From assembly GCA_002359025.1 (NCBI GenBank), contig DEPZ01000036.1, positions 1 through 26,271 of the forward strand: a stretch of 26,271 nt of DNA, given 5' to 3'. The notes beneath the pieces were generated by a model. It had not been told where the DNA came from, searched no databases, and saw nothing but the letters and a program-made list of their open reading frames with translations. Position 1 is the stretch's first letter. Every line of letters starts with the position of its first letter. This document shows positions 7,618 to 15,915 of the stretch, piece by piece. The DNA comes from Erysipelotrichaceae bacterium UBA3379. Its GTDB lineage: Bacteria; Bacillota_I; Bacilli_A; Erysipelotrichales; Coprobacillaceae. Position numbers and translations under genes: made by a program.

Positions 7618-8940
7618 ATGTTTACATTTGTAAAAAAAGTTGTACACAATAAAAAGAAAGAGTACTTGATATTGCTTGTTATTTTGTCAATACTTGCATC
7701 TTTTGAATTTTGTTTTATTGCCATGTACAATACACTCACACATATTATAGACAACAATATTCTATTTATGTCTATGAGTATTATTCCAGCATTAACTTTA
7801 GGTGTTGCAGTTGTACTTAGTGTCTTTATTACAAAGTATTTCATTTATAATCAACAAAAAGAATTTTCTATGCTTTTGTTGTTTGGCAGAACACCTAAAG
7901 AATTGTTTCAATATCTATTGATTCAGTATGGAATACTGCTATTGATAGCCTTTGTAATAGGTATAATACTTGGATATTGTTTAATGATTCTTATTAATTC
8001 TATACTTATCTCTATTCATATACAGTTTCTCTATGAATATAGCTTTATAGAAACATGTTTGTTATATATTCCATTTTTAATTTTTACGATTTTATTTATA
8101 CTCGCTATTTCAGCAAGACAGTTTAATGTCATAGATATTGATGTCGTATCGACATTAAATAACAAAACATATAAAAAAGTTATTCCATATAAAATATCTA
8201 TGAGTAGACATTTTGGAGATAGAAAGGTTCCTGTAGCTTCTATCATCGGAGTACTTTTCAGCCTTTATATCATGTTCTATTCAATATATGCTATATTTGT
8301 TGATCCGTTACTAGATAATAAATTGGTATTCTTTATGTTTATGTTTGCAGGTATTATATCTGTTATTAATATATTTATTCCTTTAATCTTTGATATTTTT
8401 CATGAAAGAATATCAAGACATCCATTCTTATTTCATGGAATATCTAGCTTTATGGACTTATATGTAGAACTTGTCAGTATTGCAAATATTCATTCTATTA
8501 TTGTTCCTACTTTATTGATATTACTTATACTTGCTTCTTATAGTGAAATAATGAAAGCATTAATTATTCCTAGCTTTATTATGTTGCTATTGATGGTAGT
8601 GATGTGTTTTATTATTAAATACAATATTTATCTCAAGAATACACAGAAATGCTATGCTATACAATATGCTTTAGGTTTTGATTGTAAAACAATTCAAAAC
8701 ATATCATTATTTAAAAATATAATATTCTTTATATTTATTATCATTATTCCATTTCTCTTTATTATGTATTTAGGCTCTTTGATTACATCCCTAGGATATT
8801 TAAGTTGTCAACTCATGATGATTTTAGAGCTTTCTTATATTATTTTATATCTTATATTAATGATTTATGTGACACATAAAGAAAAACAAGCTATAAAGGA
8901 GGTTACTGAAAATGTCAAATATCTTAATAGAAGCGAATAA
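7618..8940 (+). CDS. FtsX-type ABC transporter permease
   Basis: 440-residue integral membrane protein with about nine or ten hydrophobic helices and little soluble sequence, arranged as two FtsX-like halves: N-terminal helix, NQQKEFSMLLLFGRTPKELFQYLL coupling-helix region (about residues 79-102, typical of MacB/BceB/FtsX permeases), more helices, a charged linker near 185-205, and a second set ending in a helix before residue 425. There is no large extracellular domain of the BceB kind. The stop overlaps the ATPase start by 29 bp, so the two are translationally coupled. No two-component system adjoins it, unlike most BceAB modules. Export or lipid-related mechanotransmission is possible; substrate unknown. 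Confidence 0.85.
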   Translation: MFTFVKKVVHNKKKEYLILLVILSILASFEFCFIAMYNTLTHIIDNNILFMSMSIIPALTLGVAVVLSVFITKYFIYNQQKEFSMLLLFGRTPKELFQYLLIQYGILLLIAFVIGIILGYCLMILINSILISIHIQFLYEYSFIETCLLYIPFLIFTILFILAISARQFNVIDIDVVSTLNNKTYKKVIPYKISMSRHFGDRKVPVASIIGVLFSLYIMFYSIYAIFVDPLLDNKLVFFMFMFAGIISVINIFIPLIFDIFHERISRHPFLFHGISSFMDLYVELVSIANIHSIIVPTLLILLILASYSEIMKALIIPSFIMLLLMVVMCFIIKYNIYLKNTQKCYAIQYALGFDCKTIQNISLFKNIIFFIFIIIIPFLFIMYLGSLITSLGYLSCQLMMILELSYIILYLILMIYVTHKEKQAIKEVTENVKYLNRSE

Positions 8941-10195
8941 TATATCTAAAGTCTATGATCCAGATATATTATTAAAGAGAGGTAAAAATATATATGCCTT
9001 AAATAATGTTAATTTTCAACTAGAGAAAGGTGATTTTACTTGTATCATGGGACCATCAGGCTCAGGTAAAAGTACTTTATTAAATTGCTTATCTACATTA
9101 GATACAATTAGTCATGGAACTCTTAAGCTTTATGGCAAGATATCAGCAAATATGAATAGAAAAGAAATTAGTGACTTTAGATTTGAAAAAATAGGGTTTG
9201 TATTTCAAAATCATAATCTCATTCCATATCTTTCTATATATGATAATATTGCTTCCCCTATCATTTTAGATGGTAAAAAAGATATCAATAAGAAAGTAAT
9301 GGAACTAGCGACTATGTTAGAAATAGAAAAGCTCTTAGATAAATTCCCACATGAATGTTCTGGAGGAGAATGTCAAAGAACTGCTATCGCAAGAGCATTA
9401 ATCAATGATCCTGAAATCTTATTCTGTGATGAACCTACCGGAAACCTTGATTCTAAAAACTCTCATCGTGTTTTATCTATTCTCTCTAAGCTCAATCAAC
9501 AAGGAACAACTATTTTACTTGTGACCCATGATGCAACTATCGCAAGTTATAGTAAGACAATGATATATCTTTATGATGGAAACATTAAGACAATTATTCG
9601 TAAAAATAATGCTTCTCAAAAAGTATTCTTAGATAAAATTGAAGAAGTGATTCATCAAGATACTTTAGCTTATCAATTTGATACAAGTACTCATACAAAG
9701 CAACCTATTCAAGAACAAGTCATGGATGTTCAAGATAAGAAAAAAGAGTTTGTATCAAGACAAACTGTTTATTTCGTTATAGATGGATATAAAGTTGACA
9801 AAGATATTCTTAAAAATAGTACTCCTTTAAATATCAAAGGGACTACTGTAACTTATAAAAATGTTCGTGGAGATGACTTAGGTTTTGATTTAAAAGATAT
9901 TAAAGAAATCCATATTGGTCTATCATCTCATTTTGTATCTTTTGGATTATTTAGTCAATTTGTATTTGATGTTATTCTTGATTGTGTATCAGATGAAGGT
10001 ATTTATAAATTTAAGCTTAAAAATAAAGATGACTTTATACAAGTCATCAACTACTTCCATCAGCTACAAATCCCACTTGTCGATCCAAGAAATGTAGAAG
10101 AAACATATCATAAATATCCTGATGATTATAGTCGTACAAAATACTATCAAAGAACCCATAAAGACTTAACATCATACGATAGAAATAAAAAGTAA
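8912..10195 (+). CDS. ABC transporter ATPase (MacB/BceA type) with C-terminal PH-like extension
   Basis: 427 residues, about 170 more than a normal LolD/BceA ATPase. Seen in the ATPase domain: Walker A GPSGSGKST (47-55), Q-loop Gln99, signature CSGGE (149-153), Walker B ILFCDEP (169-175), D-loop GNLD and switch His206. After a charged linker (about 230-282), residues 283-391 form a predicted all-beta domain ending in a helix, with FDLKDIKEIHIG and FIQVINYFHQLQIPLVDP, reminiscent of bacterial PH-like domains; this is inference. A basic tail follows. AAGGAGG (8896-8902) precedes the ATG by 9 bases inside the permease gene. It energises the upstream permease; the extension may bind the membrane or regulate the complex. 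Confidence 0.9.
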   Translation: MSNILIEANNISKVYDPDILLKRGKNIYALNNVNFQLEKGDFTCIMGPSGSGKSTLLNCLSTLDTISHGTLKLYGKISANMNRKEISDFRFEKIGFVFQNHNLIPYLSIYDNIASPIILDGKKDINKKVMELATMLEIEKLLDKFPHECSGGECQRTAIARALINDPEILFCDEPTGNLDSKNSHRVLSILSKLNQQGTTILLVTHDATIASYSKTMIYLYDGNIKTIIRKNNASQKVFLDKIEEVIHQDTLAYQFDTSTHTKQPIQEQVMDVQDKKKEFVSRQTVYFVIDGYKVDKDILKNSTPLNIKGTTVTYKNVRGDDLGFDLKDIKEIHIGLSSHFVSFGLFSQFVFDVILDCVSDEGIYKFKLKNKDDFIQVINYFHQLQIPLVDPRNVEETYHKYPDDYSRTKYYQRTHKDLTSYDRNKK

Positions 10196-10218
10196 ATAAT
10201 ATTGATTACAAATATGCA

Positions 10219-10250
10219 CTTAGGGTGTTTTACACCCTAAGTTTTTCTTC
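10219..10250 (+). terminator. Intrinsic terminator of the ABC transporter operon
   Basis: Perfect 10-bp stem CTTAGGGTGT / ACACCCTAAG with a TTT loop, then TTTTTCTTC. Only the plus strand has the T tract. Confidence 0.92.
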
Positions 10251-11055
10251 TATAAGAAATCATCCATAAACTCTTCATCATCCATTTCGTATGAAGAAAG
10301 ACACTCATAATCTGGATCTATTGTCTTTTTAATATATGCAATAAGAGAATCTCGATCATAAAGATAATCATCTTCTACAAAGTCATCTAATTTTATTTGA
10401 AGTTGAATGTCATCAGGTGAAGAAAGACTGAGTTTATCGATTTGTTGTATATAGTCTTCTTATGTTCGATATATATGAACACCCATTGATTCTATGTGAT
10501 CTAAATAATCAAGTCCCTTATCAATATCACTGATATTAGAAAAATGGTTTTCTAATATATTCACATTAACAAATGTACTTCCATCACGTTCTTCAAACTC
10601 ATCTTTAAGTTTTCCACATATGCTAGAGCCAATGATGGATTATTCATAAGATAGTTATAGTTTTCTTGACTGATAGGGAAATAATCTGAATAGACTTTCT
10701 TGTATTGATTAATAAGATAATCTTTATCTTGTATTAAATTCATCGTATGCAAATACTCATTTAATATATCAGCATCCTTTATAACATCTTCAATATTGAT
10801 ATAGCCTAGTATAACAAGTATTGTTGTTATATAAGAAGGGTAAGGACTGTGATAAGTATCTAATAATGTTCCTTCAACGACAGGGAAAAGTTCATCAAAA
10901 AGCATATCAGAAATCTTATCTTTTTCTAAAACATTTAGAATAAATTTTAAATGTGTTTTTTCTCCTTGACGATATATGACATATTCATATTTACCAAAAG
11001 AATAGTCTTTTGATGAATTTTCTAAAGGCAAGATATAATCCTCATAATGATTACG

Positions 11056-11211
11056 AATATGTTTCAATTCTTCTAAACTCTTTTTTCCCATGTTTCTTAC
11101 TTGTTTCAACTCTTCATCAGTTTTTTCCATCAACTCCCTTAAGGTATTGATATTTGCTCTTTTTAAGCAATTATATGTAAGAATAGTTAAATCCAGTTCA
11201 CCAATAGAAAT
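11056..11211 (-). other. RNA polymerase alpha-CTD-like domain (inside the decayed gene)
   Basis: Conceptual translation gives ISIGELDLTILTYNCLKR, then ANINTLRELMEKTDEELKQV and RNMGKKSLEEL. This lines up almost residue for residue with the RpoA C-terminal domain pattern (ELDLSVRSYNCLKRAGI, TVxELTxKTEEDL, VRNLGxKSLEE), including the NCLKRA DNA/UP-element-contact helix and the GKKSLEE hairpin. Its first part lies upstream of the ATG/TTG of the open frame at 11133, so a gene finder would miss half of the domain. Confidence 0.85.
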
Positions 11212-11419
11212 ATCACTATTTAATGTTGGAATATGCAGTAAATCAATACGGTTTTTTAAGAAATATATTTTTTAACCAACTATCGTCACTTAAAATACCT
11301 TTTTCAACATATTCTTTTAACTCTTTTTTTAAAATACTTATATAGTCTACTTCTTGACTATAATATTTTTTAGGATTGCCTTCCTTAAATAATCGATGCA
11401 AGATTTTTTTAGGAATAGA

Positions 11420-11569
11420 TGTTTGCATTTTTTCAAAACTCTTTTCAATCATTTTTAAAGTATCAATTTTACTTTTATCTAAGGTTTTTGATAATTGATC
11501 TAAATTTCTGTTTTCCTCTTGATTGATACCAAAATAAGTACAAATAACATTATATTCAGCCTTAGATAA
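11420..11569 (-). other. Sigma-70 region-4-like helix-turn-helix (inside the decayed gene)
   Basis: The segment LSKAEYNVICTYFGINQEEN followed by RNLDQLSKTLDKSKIDTLKM and IEKSFEKMQ follows the region-4 template of primary sigma factors: L-x-x-R/A-E-x-x-V-x-x-x-x-FG(L/I), a charged loop, (T/N)LEE(L/I)(S/G)K-x-L, S-x-E-x-(V/I)-x-x-IE-x-K/S-x-x-K(L/M). Recognised by eye, not by profile search. Confidence 0.7.
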
Positions 11570-11745
11570 AGGCTTGACACATTCATCTATAACTTGTTTA
11601 ATATCTTTTTCATCCATATCTTCTTTTACAATATAAGTCTGAGCTAACGAACAAATAAACCCTGCTTTTCCCTCAACATGAAAAACTTGCCAATCATTAT
11701 CTTTTTTTAATAATCTTAAAAAATAACTCATAAAATCTCCTCTTT

Positions 11746-12621
11746 TCACATTTCATTACTTTTATTTAATAATTCCTTCATTTGTGCTAGTATTAATCCT
11801 TCAAATAGAATGTTTTTATCATCAAAGACTTGAGCATATTCTTGCACATAGTCTATAAATGCTTCATATGTGACTTCTCCAATCATCTGGTCTTCTAAAA
11901 TAGAATATAGACATACATTATATGAGTCACATTCTAACTCTTGATTCGTTTCTGGATTAATAAAACCAAATGGAACATAAGGCTTACATGGGAATATACT
12001 ACATACGTCTTCTGTACATACATATCGCCCTTCTATTTTATCATCTATTTTATAAAACTGAGGTTTGGCATAATAAGCATCAATCTGTTGTTTATCATTC
12101 ATCCATTGATAGAATAATGAAACATCGTTTATAAATGCATTGGCTTCTTTTTCTCCTACAACTAAAGGAAACATTGTACAAAAAAGTGTCAGATTATTAT
12201 TTTCTCCTGAAATTATATTATTTAACATATCTACCGTCACTCTTTCATTAAAGTCTATGAATTCTTGTTTACGCCTAAGAAAATCATTTATCTTTTGAAT
12301 TTGTCCATCTATTTCTAGTTCACATTTCCAATAAGAAGCGATTCTTTGAATACATTCAAAAAAGCTATCTATTTCATGAGGTAGAGTCGGATTTAACAAG
12401 CGCAGAACAACCTTATCTTTCTCTTCTTTATTCCAGATGACACTAAATCCACGTCCTATGTATTTTGGATGATAAAGCATAATTTCATTGTCTTTTATAA
12501 CACCTGGTTCTATACGCATACCATCATATGTTCCATAAGCAAGATTCTCTTTGATAATGATACTGAGTGGTAATACTTTTTTCAAAAATCCCTTTTGTTT
12601 CATCACAACATCTATAGACAT
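11746..12621 (-). CDS. Protein of unknown function, DUF4299-like
   Basis: 291 residues from ATG 12621 (AAAGGA 9-10 bases ahead; a GTG at 12627 is in frame but too close to it). Soluble, acidic, without signal peptide or membrane helix. It starts MSIDVVMKQKGFLKKVLPL, then has a YHPKYIGRGFSVIW strand pair, a RLLNPTLPHEIDSFFECIQR helix and a RKQEFIDFNERV segment. These resemble what I recall of the DUF4299 family in Streptococcaceae and gut Bacillota; I hold that assignment loosely and no biochemical role is known to me. The gene stops 14 bp before the decayed sigma4-alphaCTD gene, with which it forms an operon. It has its own TATAAT promoter behind the MATE terminator. The frame is intact, unlike its partner. 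Confidence 0.7.
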   Translation of the reverse strand: MSIDVVMKQKGFLKKVLPLSIIIKENLAYGTYDGMRIEPGVIKDNEIMLYHPKYIGRGFSVIWNKEEKDKVVLRLLNPTLPHEIDSFFECIQRIASYWKCELEIDGQIQKINDFLRRKQEFIDFNERVTVDMLNNIISGENNNLTLFCTMFPLVVGEKEANAFINDVSLFYQWMNDKQQIDAYYAKPQFYKIDDKIEGRYVCTEDVCSIFPCKPYVPFGFINPETNQELECDSYNVCLYSILEDQMIGEVTYEAFIDYVQEYAQVFDDKNILFEGLILAQMKELLNKSNEM

Positions 12622-12646
12622 ACTCACATTTCCTTTCTTTATTTCT

Positions 12647-12652
12647 ATTATA
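12647..12652 (-). promoter_or_regulatory. -10 box of the DUF4299-like / sigma4-alphaCTD operon
   Basis: TATAAT on the minus strand, 25 bp upstream of the ATG. No convincing -35; the region 17 bp upstream is the T tract of the preceding terminator. Confidence 0.4.
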
Positions 12653-12665
12653 AATCATGGAACTT

Positions 12666-12710
12666 AAAAAAAATAGATTCTCACTTCTAAAAATGTAAGA
12701 ACCTATTTTT
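12666..12710 (-). terminator. Intrinsic terminator of the MATE gene
   Basis: Minus-strand stem AAAAATAGGTTCTTAC / GTGAGAATCTATTTTT (16 bp with G-U pairs, 10-nt loop), running into a T8 tract. It begins about 13 bp after the MATE stop. Confidence 0.85.
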
Positions 12711-12723
12711 ATATACTCTTCAA

Positions 12724-14073
12724 TTATACTTGATAAACGTGATGTGTTTTCACGAGTTTTCTTATAACATAAATAAAACATATCGCCATGACTATACCTT
12801 TAAATATACTAGAAATAGATATAGCCCACCATATACCATTAAGTCCTAAAAATGTCGCAGATAAGACCATAACCATAGGGATACGAGCAGCTGTGAGTAC
12901 AGTAGAGACACATGAAGGTATAAATGTTTTTCCTAACCCATTAAGTGCTCCTGCGAGTGTACTTTCAATACACATAAAGAGTTGTGAAAAAGCAAGAATT
13001 TGTAAATAATCCACACCTAAAGGTATAACATCTTTTTCACTAATAAAGATTTGAAAAATAAATTGTGGGAAGACTAATAATACCAATGTTGTAAAAACAC
13101 CCCATAACATACATGTACGCAAAGCAGAATATGTCCCTTTTTGTACTCTTTCTATATTATCATTACCATAATTTTGAGCTACAAATGCATTTAATGCACT
13201 TCCAAACCCTTCAGCTGACATCCATGATATAGACTCTATTTGTGAGCCTACTTTTTGTACCGCAATAGCCACGTCTCCATATCCAGCAATAAATCTGGCG
13301 ATAACCATGGATATAAAAGTAAAACACATACTTTGTATACCTGTAGGTAGTCCTACTTTTAAAATACGTTTAAAAGTATCCATAGGTAATTTTCTAAACA
13401 AATGAAATTCATCAAATAAAACTTGATCTTTTCTTGCATAATAAATCATCATCATAAGAACAATAACCTGTGCTATAACAGTTGCAATAGCTGCTCCCAA
13501 CACTCCTAAATGAAAGGTAAAAATAAATACTGGATCTAATACAATATTTACAACTAACCCAACTGTTGTAGCGATAAAGGGATGATGACTATTTCCTATT
13601 GCTGTCATCAAACTTGTAAAAATTTGATTCAAAAAATTAACCACGACAAAACCACAAGTCACAATTAAATAAATCTCTGCTTGTGATATAACTTCACTTG
13701 AATTCAAATCAAAAAAATCAATCATTTGCTTATGAAATAATAATGATATAATTCCAAAAACAATTCCAAATACTATACCCAATTGAATCGTTGCTTCACT
13801 ATATTGCAAAGCTTTCTTTTTATTCCCCGAACCAATAGCTTGTCCTACATTCACTTGTCCGCCCATTTTAGCAAGAGTACTAATACCATTAGATAACCAC
13901 ATATACATACCAGCACTCCCTACAGCTGCAACTGCACTTGCACCCATTCTTCCAATCCAAATCATATCTGTTAAGTTATAGGCCATTTGTATAAGTGATG
14001 TTCCCATGATAGGTAAAGCAAGTGTCATTAATGTAGAAAATATTTTTCCTTCTAGTAAATTTACTTTCTTCAT
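12724..14073 (-). CDS. MATE-family multidrug/cation antiporter
   Basis: 449 residues with about twelve hydrophobic helices in two six-helix halves, the normal size for MATE exporters, which use Na+ or H+ gradients to expel cationic drugs and metabolites. Seen: the N-terminal LALPIMGTSLIQMAYNLTDM segment with DMIWIGRMGASAVAAVG, the family's most conserved stretch; a second-half repeat beginning KVGLPTGIQSMCFTF; and GLNGIWWAIS near the end. AGGAGGT lies 5 bases before the ATG. It follows parB on the same strand after a terminator hairpin with only 17 bp between hairpin and start codon, so expression must come from read-through or from a promoter within parB. Substrate not predictable. Confidence 0.93.
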   Translation of the reverse strand: MKKVNLLEGKIFSTLMTLALPIMGTSLIQMAYNLTDMIWIGRMGASAVAAVGSAGMYMWLSNGISTLAKMGGQVNVGQAIGSGNKKKALQYSEATIQLGIVFGIVFGIISLLFHKQMIDFFDLNSSEVISQAEIYLIVTCGFVVVNFLNQIFTSLMTAIGNSHHPFIATTVGLVVNIVLDPVFIFTFHLGVLGAAIATVIAQVIVLMMMIYYARKDQVLFDEFHLFRKLPMDTFKRILKVGLPTGIQSMCFTFISMVIARFIAGYGDVAIAVQKVGSQIESISWMSAEGFGSALNAFVAQNYGNDNIERVQKGTYSALRTCMLWGVFTTLVLLVFPQFIFQIFISEKDVIPLGVDYLQILAFSQLFMCIESTLAGALNGLGKTFIPSCVSTVLTAARIPMVMVLSATFLGLNGIWWAISISSIFKGIVMAICFIYVIRKLVKTHHVYQV

Positions 14074-14087
14074 AATTACCTCCTAAC

Positions 14088-14115
14088 AAAAAGATAATTG
14101 CATAGCAATTATCTT
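14088..14115 (-). terminator. Terminator/attenuator hairpin between parB and the MATE gene
   Basis: Minus-strand perfect 11-bp stem AAGATAATTGC / GCAATTATCTT with a TAT loop and a T-rich end. The stem overlaps the last bases of the parB stop codon, and the MATE ribosome site follows at once. Confidence 0.75.
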
Positions 14116-15001
14116 ATTGATCTTCAATAACACCCATTAATTCAAGTATTCTATTTAAATCTTTAACATCAGTATACTTGATAGTAATTGTATTCTCATC
14201 AACTTTAATCTTTGTTCTATATTTTTTTCTGAGTATTCCTTCAACATAAACATACTCTTTAGGTTTTTCTACTTTTGGTTTTGCACGTCTTGCATCTTGT
14301 AGTTTAATACCTTTGACAATATCTTCTACTTCTCTTACTGAGAGTTGTTGATCAATTGCTTTTTTAGCAACTTCTAAAGCTTTCTTTTCATCTATAGTAA
14401 TCAATGGTTTGATATGTCCCATTGTAAGTAATCCTTCTAAAACATAATCTTGCATCTTTTGAGGCATTTTTAAAAGTCTTACAGTATTAGCAATATGAGC
14501 TCTAGATTTACCTACTCTTTTTGATAACTCTTCTTGAGTTAAATTCAATTTATCCATCATTGATTTATATGCTTGTGCTTCTTCAATCGCATTTAAATCT
14601 TCTCTTTGAATATTCTCTAATAAAGCAATTTCCATCATTTGTTGATCAGTAAAATCAACAATAATAGCTGGAACTTCTTCTAAACCAACAATACAAGCTG
14701 CTCTATAACGTCTTTCCCCAGCAACAATTTCATAACCTTGTACAGACTGTTTTAAGATAATCGGTTGAAAAATACCATGTTCTTTAATAGACTGTGCAAG
14801 TTCATTGAGTTTTTCTTCATCAAAATGTTTACGTGGTTGATAAGGATTAGGTCTTATATCTTTTACTGCTACCATCACTTGTGATAACTCAGGAGCTTTC
14901 TTTTCAATTGCATCAATAACAGATTGTAAATCTCCTCCTTGAGATGTATTTGTAAATATAGCATCTAAACCTTGTCCTAGCTTTCTTTTTCTACTTGCCA
15001 T
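14114..15001 (-). CDS. parB: Chromosome-partitioning protein ParB (Spo0J-like)
   Basis: 295 residues, the normal size of chromosomal ParB, a CTP-dependent DNA clamp that loads at parS and spreads to organise the origin region. Seen: N-terminal KRKLGQGLDAIF (ParA-interacting leader), VKDIRPNPYQPRKHFDEEKL, CTP-binding GERRYR (95-100), ENIQREDLNAIEEAQAY, the HTH TQEELSKRVGKSRAHIANT that reads parS, and a C-terminal dimerisation region. Its ATG overlaps the parA stop by 11 bp, giving translational coupling. No full parS was found in the window. Followed by a terminator hairpin. Confidence 0.96.
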   Translation of the reverse strand: MASRKRKLGQGLDAIFTNTSQGGDLQSVIDAIEKKAPELSQVMVAVKDIRPNPYQPRKHFDEEKLNELAQSIKEHGIFQPIILKQSVQGYEIVAGERRYRAACIVGLEEVPAIIVDFTDQQMMEIALLENIQREDLNAIEEAQAYKSMMDKLNLTQEELSKRVGKSRAHIANTVRLLKMPQKMQDYVLEGLLTMGHIKPLITIDEKKALEVAKKAIDQQLSVREVEDIVKGIKLQDARRAKPKVEKPKEYVYVEGILRKKYRTKIKVDENTITIKYTDVKDLNRILELMGVIEDQ

Positions 15002-15761
15002 TACGTTTCACCACTTCCTCTGCTAATTTAGCATAAGATTTTGCACCTTCAGATGTCTTATCATAATCAAATATATTTAACCCTTCTGATGGTGCTTCAG
15101 ACAACTTTATATTTCTAGGAATAACAACATCATATACTTTTTCTCTAAAATATTTTCTCACTTCTTGTGAAACCTCTATACCTAAATTTGTACGAGAATC
15201 TAACATTGTTAATAAAACACCTTCAATAGTCAGTTGTTCATTAAATACTTTTTGTGTTAATAAAATCGTATTGAGTAATTGTGTTAAACCTTCAAGGGCA
15301 TAATATTCACATTGAACAGGAATTAAAACAGAATCAGCAGCAGTTAATGCATTAGTATTTAATAAACCTAATGCTGGTGGGCAATCAATAATAATATAAT
15401 CATATTCATCTTTTATTGGAGCAAGTGCATTTTTTAATCTTTGTTCTCTTCCAGTTTTGACTTGTGATAATTCAATTTCTACTCCAGCCAAATCAATATT
15501 TGCAGGAATCATATCTAATCCTGCCACACTTGTATGTACAACAATATCTTTAGCAGGTACATCTTGTGTTATAGCGTCATAAACTGTTAAATCTAATGAT
15601 GCTCTGTCAACACCTATTCCTTGTGTTGCATTTGCTTGTGGATCAATATCAATTAATAAGACATTTTTCCCTTTATATGCAAGAGCCGCACTTAAATTGA
15701 CACTTGTTGTTGTTTTTCCTACTCCACCTTTTTGATTTGTAACTGCGATAACCTTTGCCAT
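14991..15761 (-). CDS. parA: Chromosome-partitioning ATPase ParA (Soj-like)
   Basis: 256-residue MinD/ParA-type ATPase that works with ParB in origin segregation and, as Soj, can regulate DnaA. Seen: deviant Walker A KGGVGKTTT at residues 10-18 with its signature lysine, LLIDIDPQANAT (Walker A' Asp), IIIDCPPALGLLNTNAL (Walker B), and VIPRNIKLSEAPS near the C-terminus. The short N-terminus with no HTH is the chromosomal type. The frame opens at 15800, but ATG 15761 with GGAGG 8 bases ahead gives the family-typical MAKVIAVTNQKGG start. Overlaps parB. Confidence 0.96.
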   Translation of the reverse strand: MAKVIAVTNQKGGVGKTTTSVNLSAALAYKGKNVLLIDIDPQANATQGIGVDRASLDLTVYDAITQDVPAKDIVVHTSVAGLDMIPANIDLAGVEIELSQVKTGREQRLKNALAPIKDEYDYIIIDCPPALGLLNTNALTAADSVLIPVQCEYYALEGLTQLLNTILLTQKVFNEQLTIEGVLLTMLDSRTNLGIEVSQEVRKYFREKVYDVVIPRNIKLSEAPSEGLNIFDYDKTSEGAKSYAKLAEEVVKRNGK

Positions 15762-15790
15762 TTCTATTTCCTCCCTTTCTACGCTTGAAT

Positions 15791-15799
15791 ATTTTAACA
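15791..15799 (-). promoter_or_regulatory. Possible proximal parA promoter (extended -10)
   Basis: Minus-strand TGTTAAAAT, an extended -10 with one mismatch, 30 bp upstream of the parA ATG; no -35 seen at standard distance. Confidence 0.4.
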
Positions 15800-15889
15800 C
15801 ACTGTCTCGTTTTTTACACCAATTTTTATTATATAATTCTTTAAAAATTCTGGTTATAAACCTTCTTTATTATCTTTATAGCGAACAAC

Positions 15890-15898
15890 ATTATAACA
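15890..15898 (-). promoter_or_regulatory. Distal parA promoter (extended -10)
   Basis: Minus-strand TGTTATAAT, a perfect extended -10, about 20 bp past the capA-like stop codon. It would give a 5' leader of about 120 nt for parA. It shares 14 identical bases with the ptsH promoter. Confidence 0.6.
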
Positions 15899-15915
15899 CA
15901 TATTTCTATCGTGTT

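Larger units (their letters stand above)
10250..11731 (-). pseudogene. Decayed gene for a sigma-region-4 / RNAP alpha-CTD hybrid protein
   Basis: One gene of about 493 codons, broken three times. From ATG 11731 (AGAGGAG ribosome site; a GTG at 11749 is less likely) the frame runs to a TGA at 11243. An extra A in the A6 run at about 11252-11257 shifts it; the continuation lies in the next frame through 10561. A missing A at the run 10610-10613 shifts it back to the first frame, which stays open to the TAG at 10250 except for one TAA (10460-10462). Domains in order: sigma-70 region-4-like HTH, linker, RNAP alpha-CTD-like domain, then about 290 residues of unknown acidic helical sequence. It follows an intact gene of unknown function by 14 bp. 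Sequencing error could explain the indels but hardly all three lesions. Confidence 0.75.

Noticed and set aside
9915..10097. 60-codon frame within the ABC ATPase tail
   Set aside because: Overlapping frame of the real gene, without a ribosome site.
11250..11260. A6 run at the first break of the sigma4-alphaCTD gene as a programmed frameshift site
   Set aside because: The needed shift is +1 (or -2), not the -1 typical of A-run slippery heptamers, and the same gene has a second indel and an in-frame stop, so decay explains it better.
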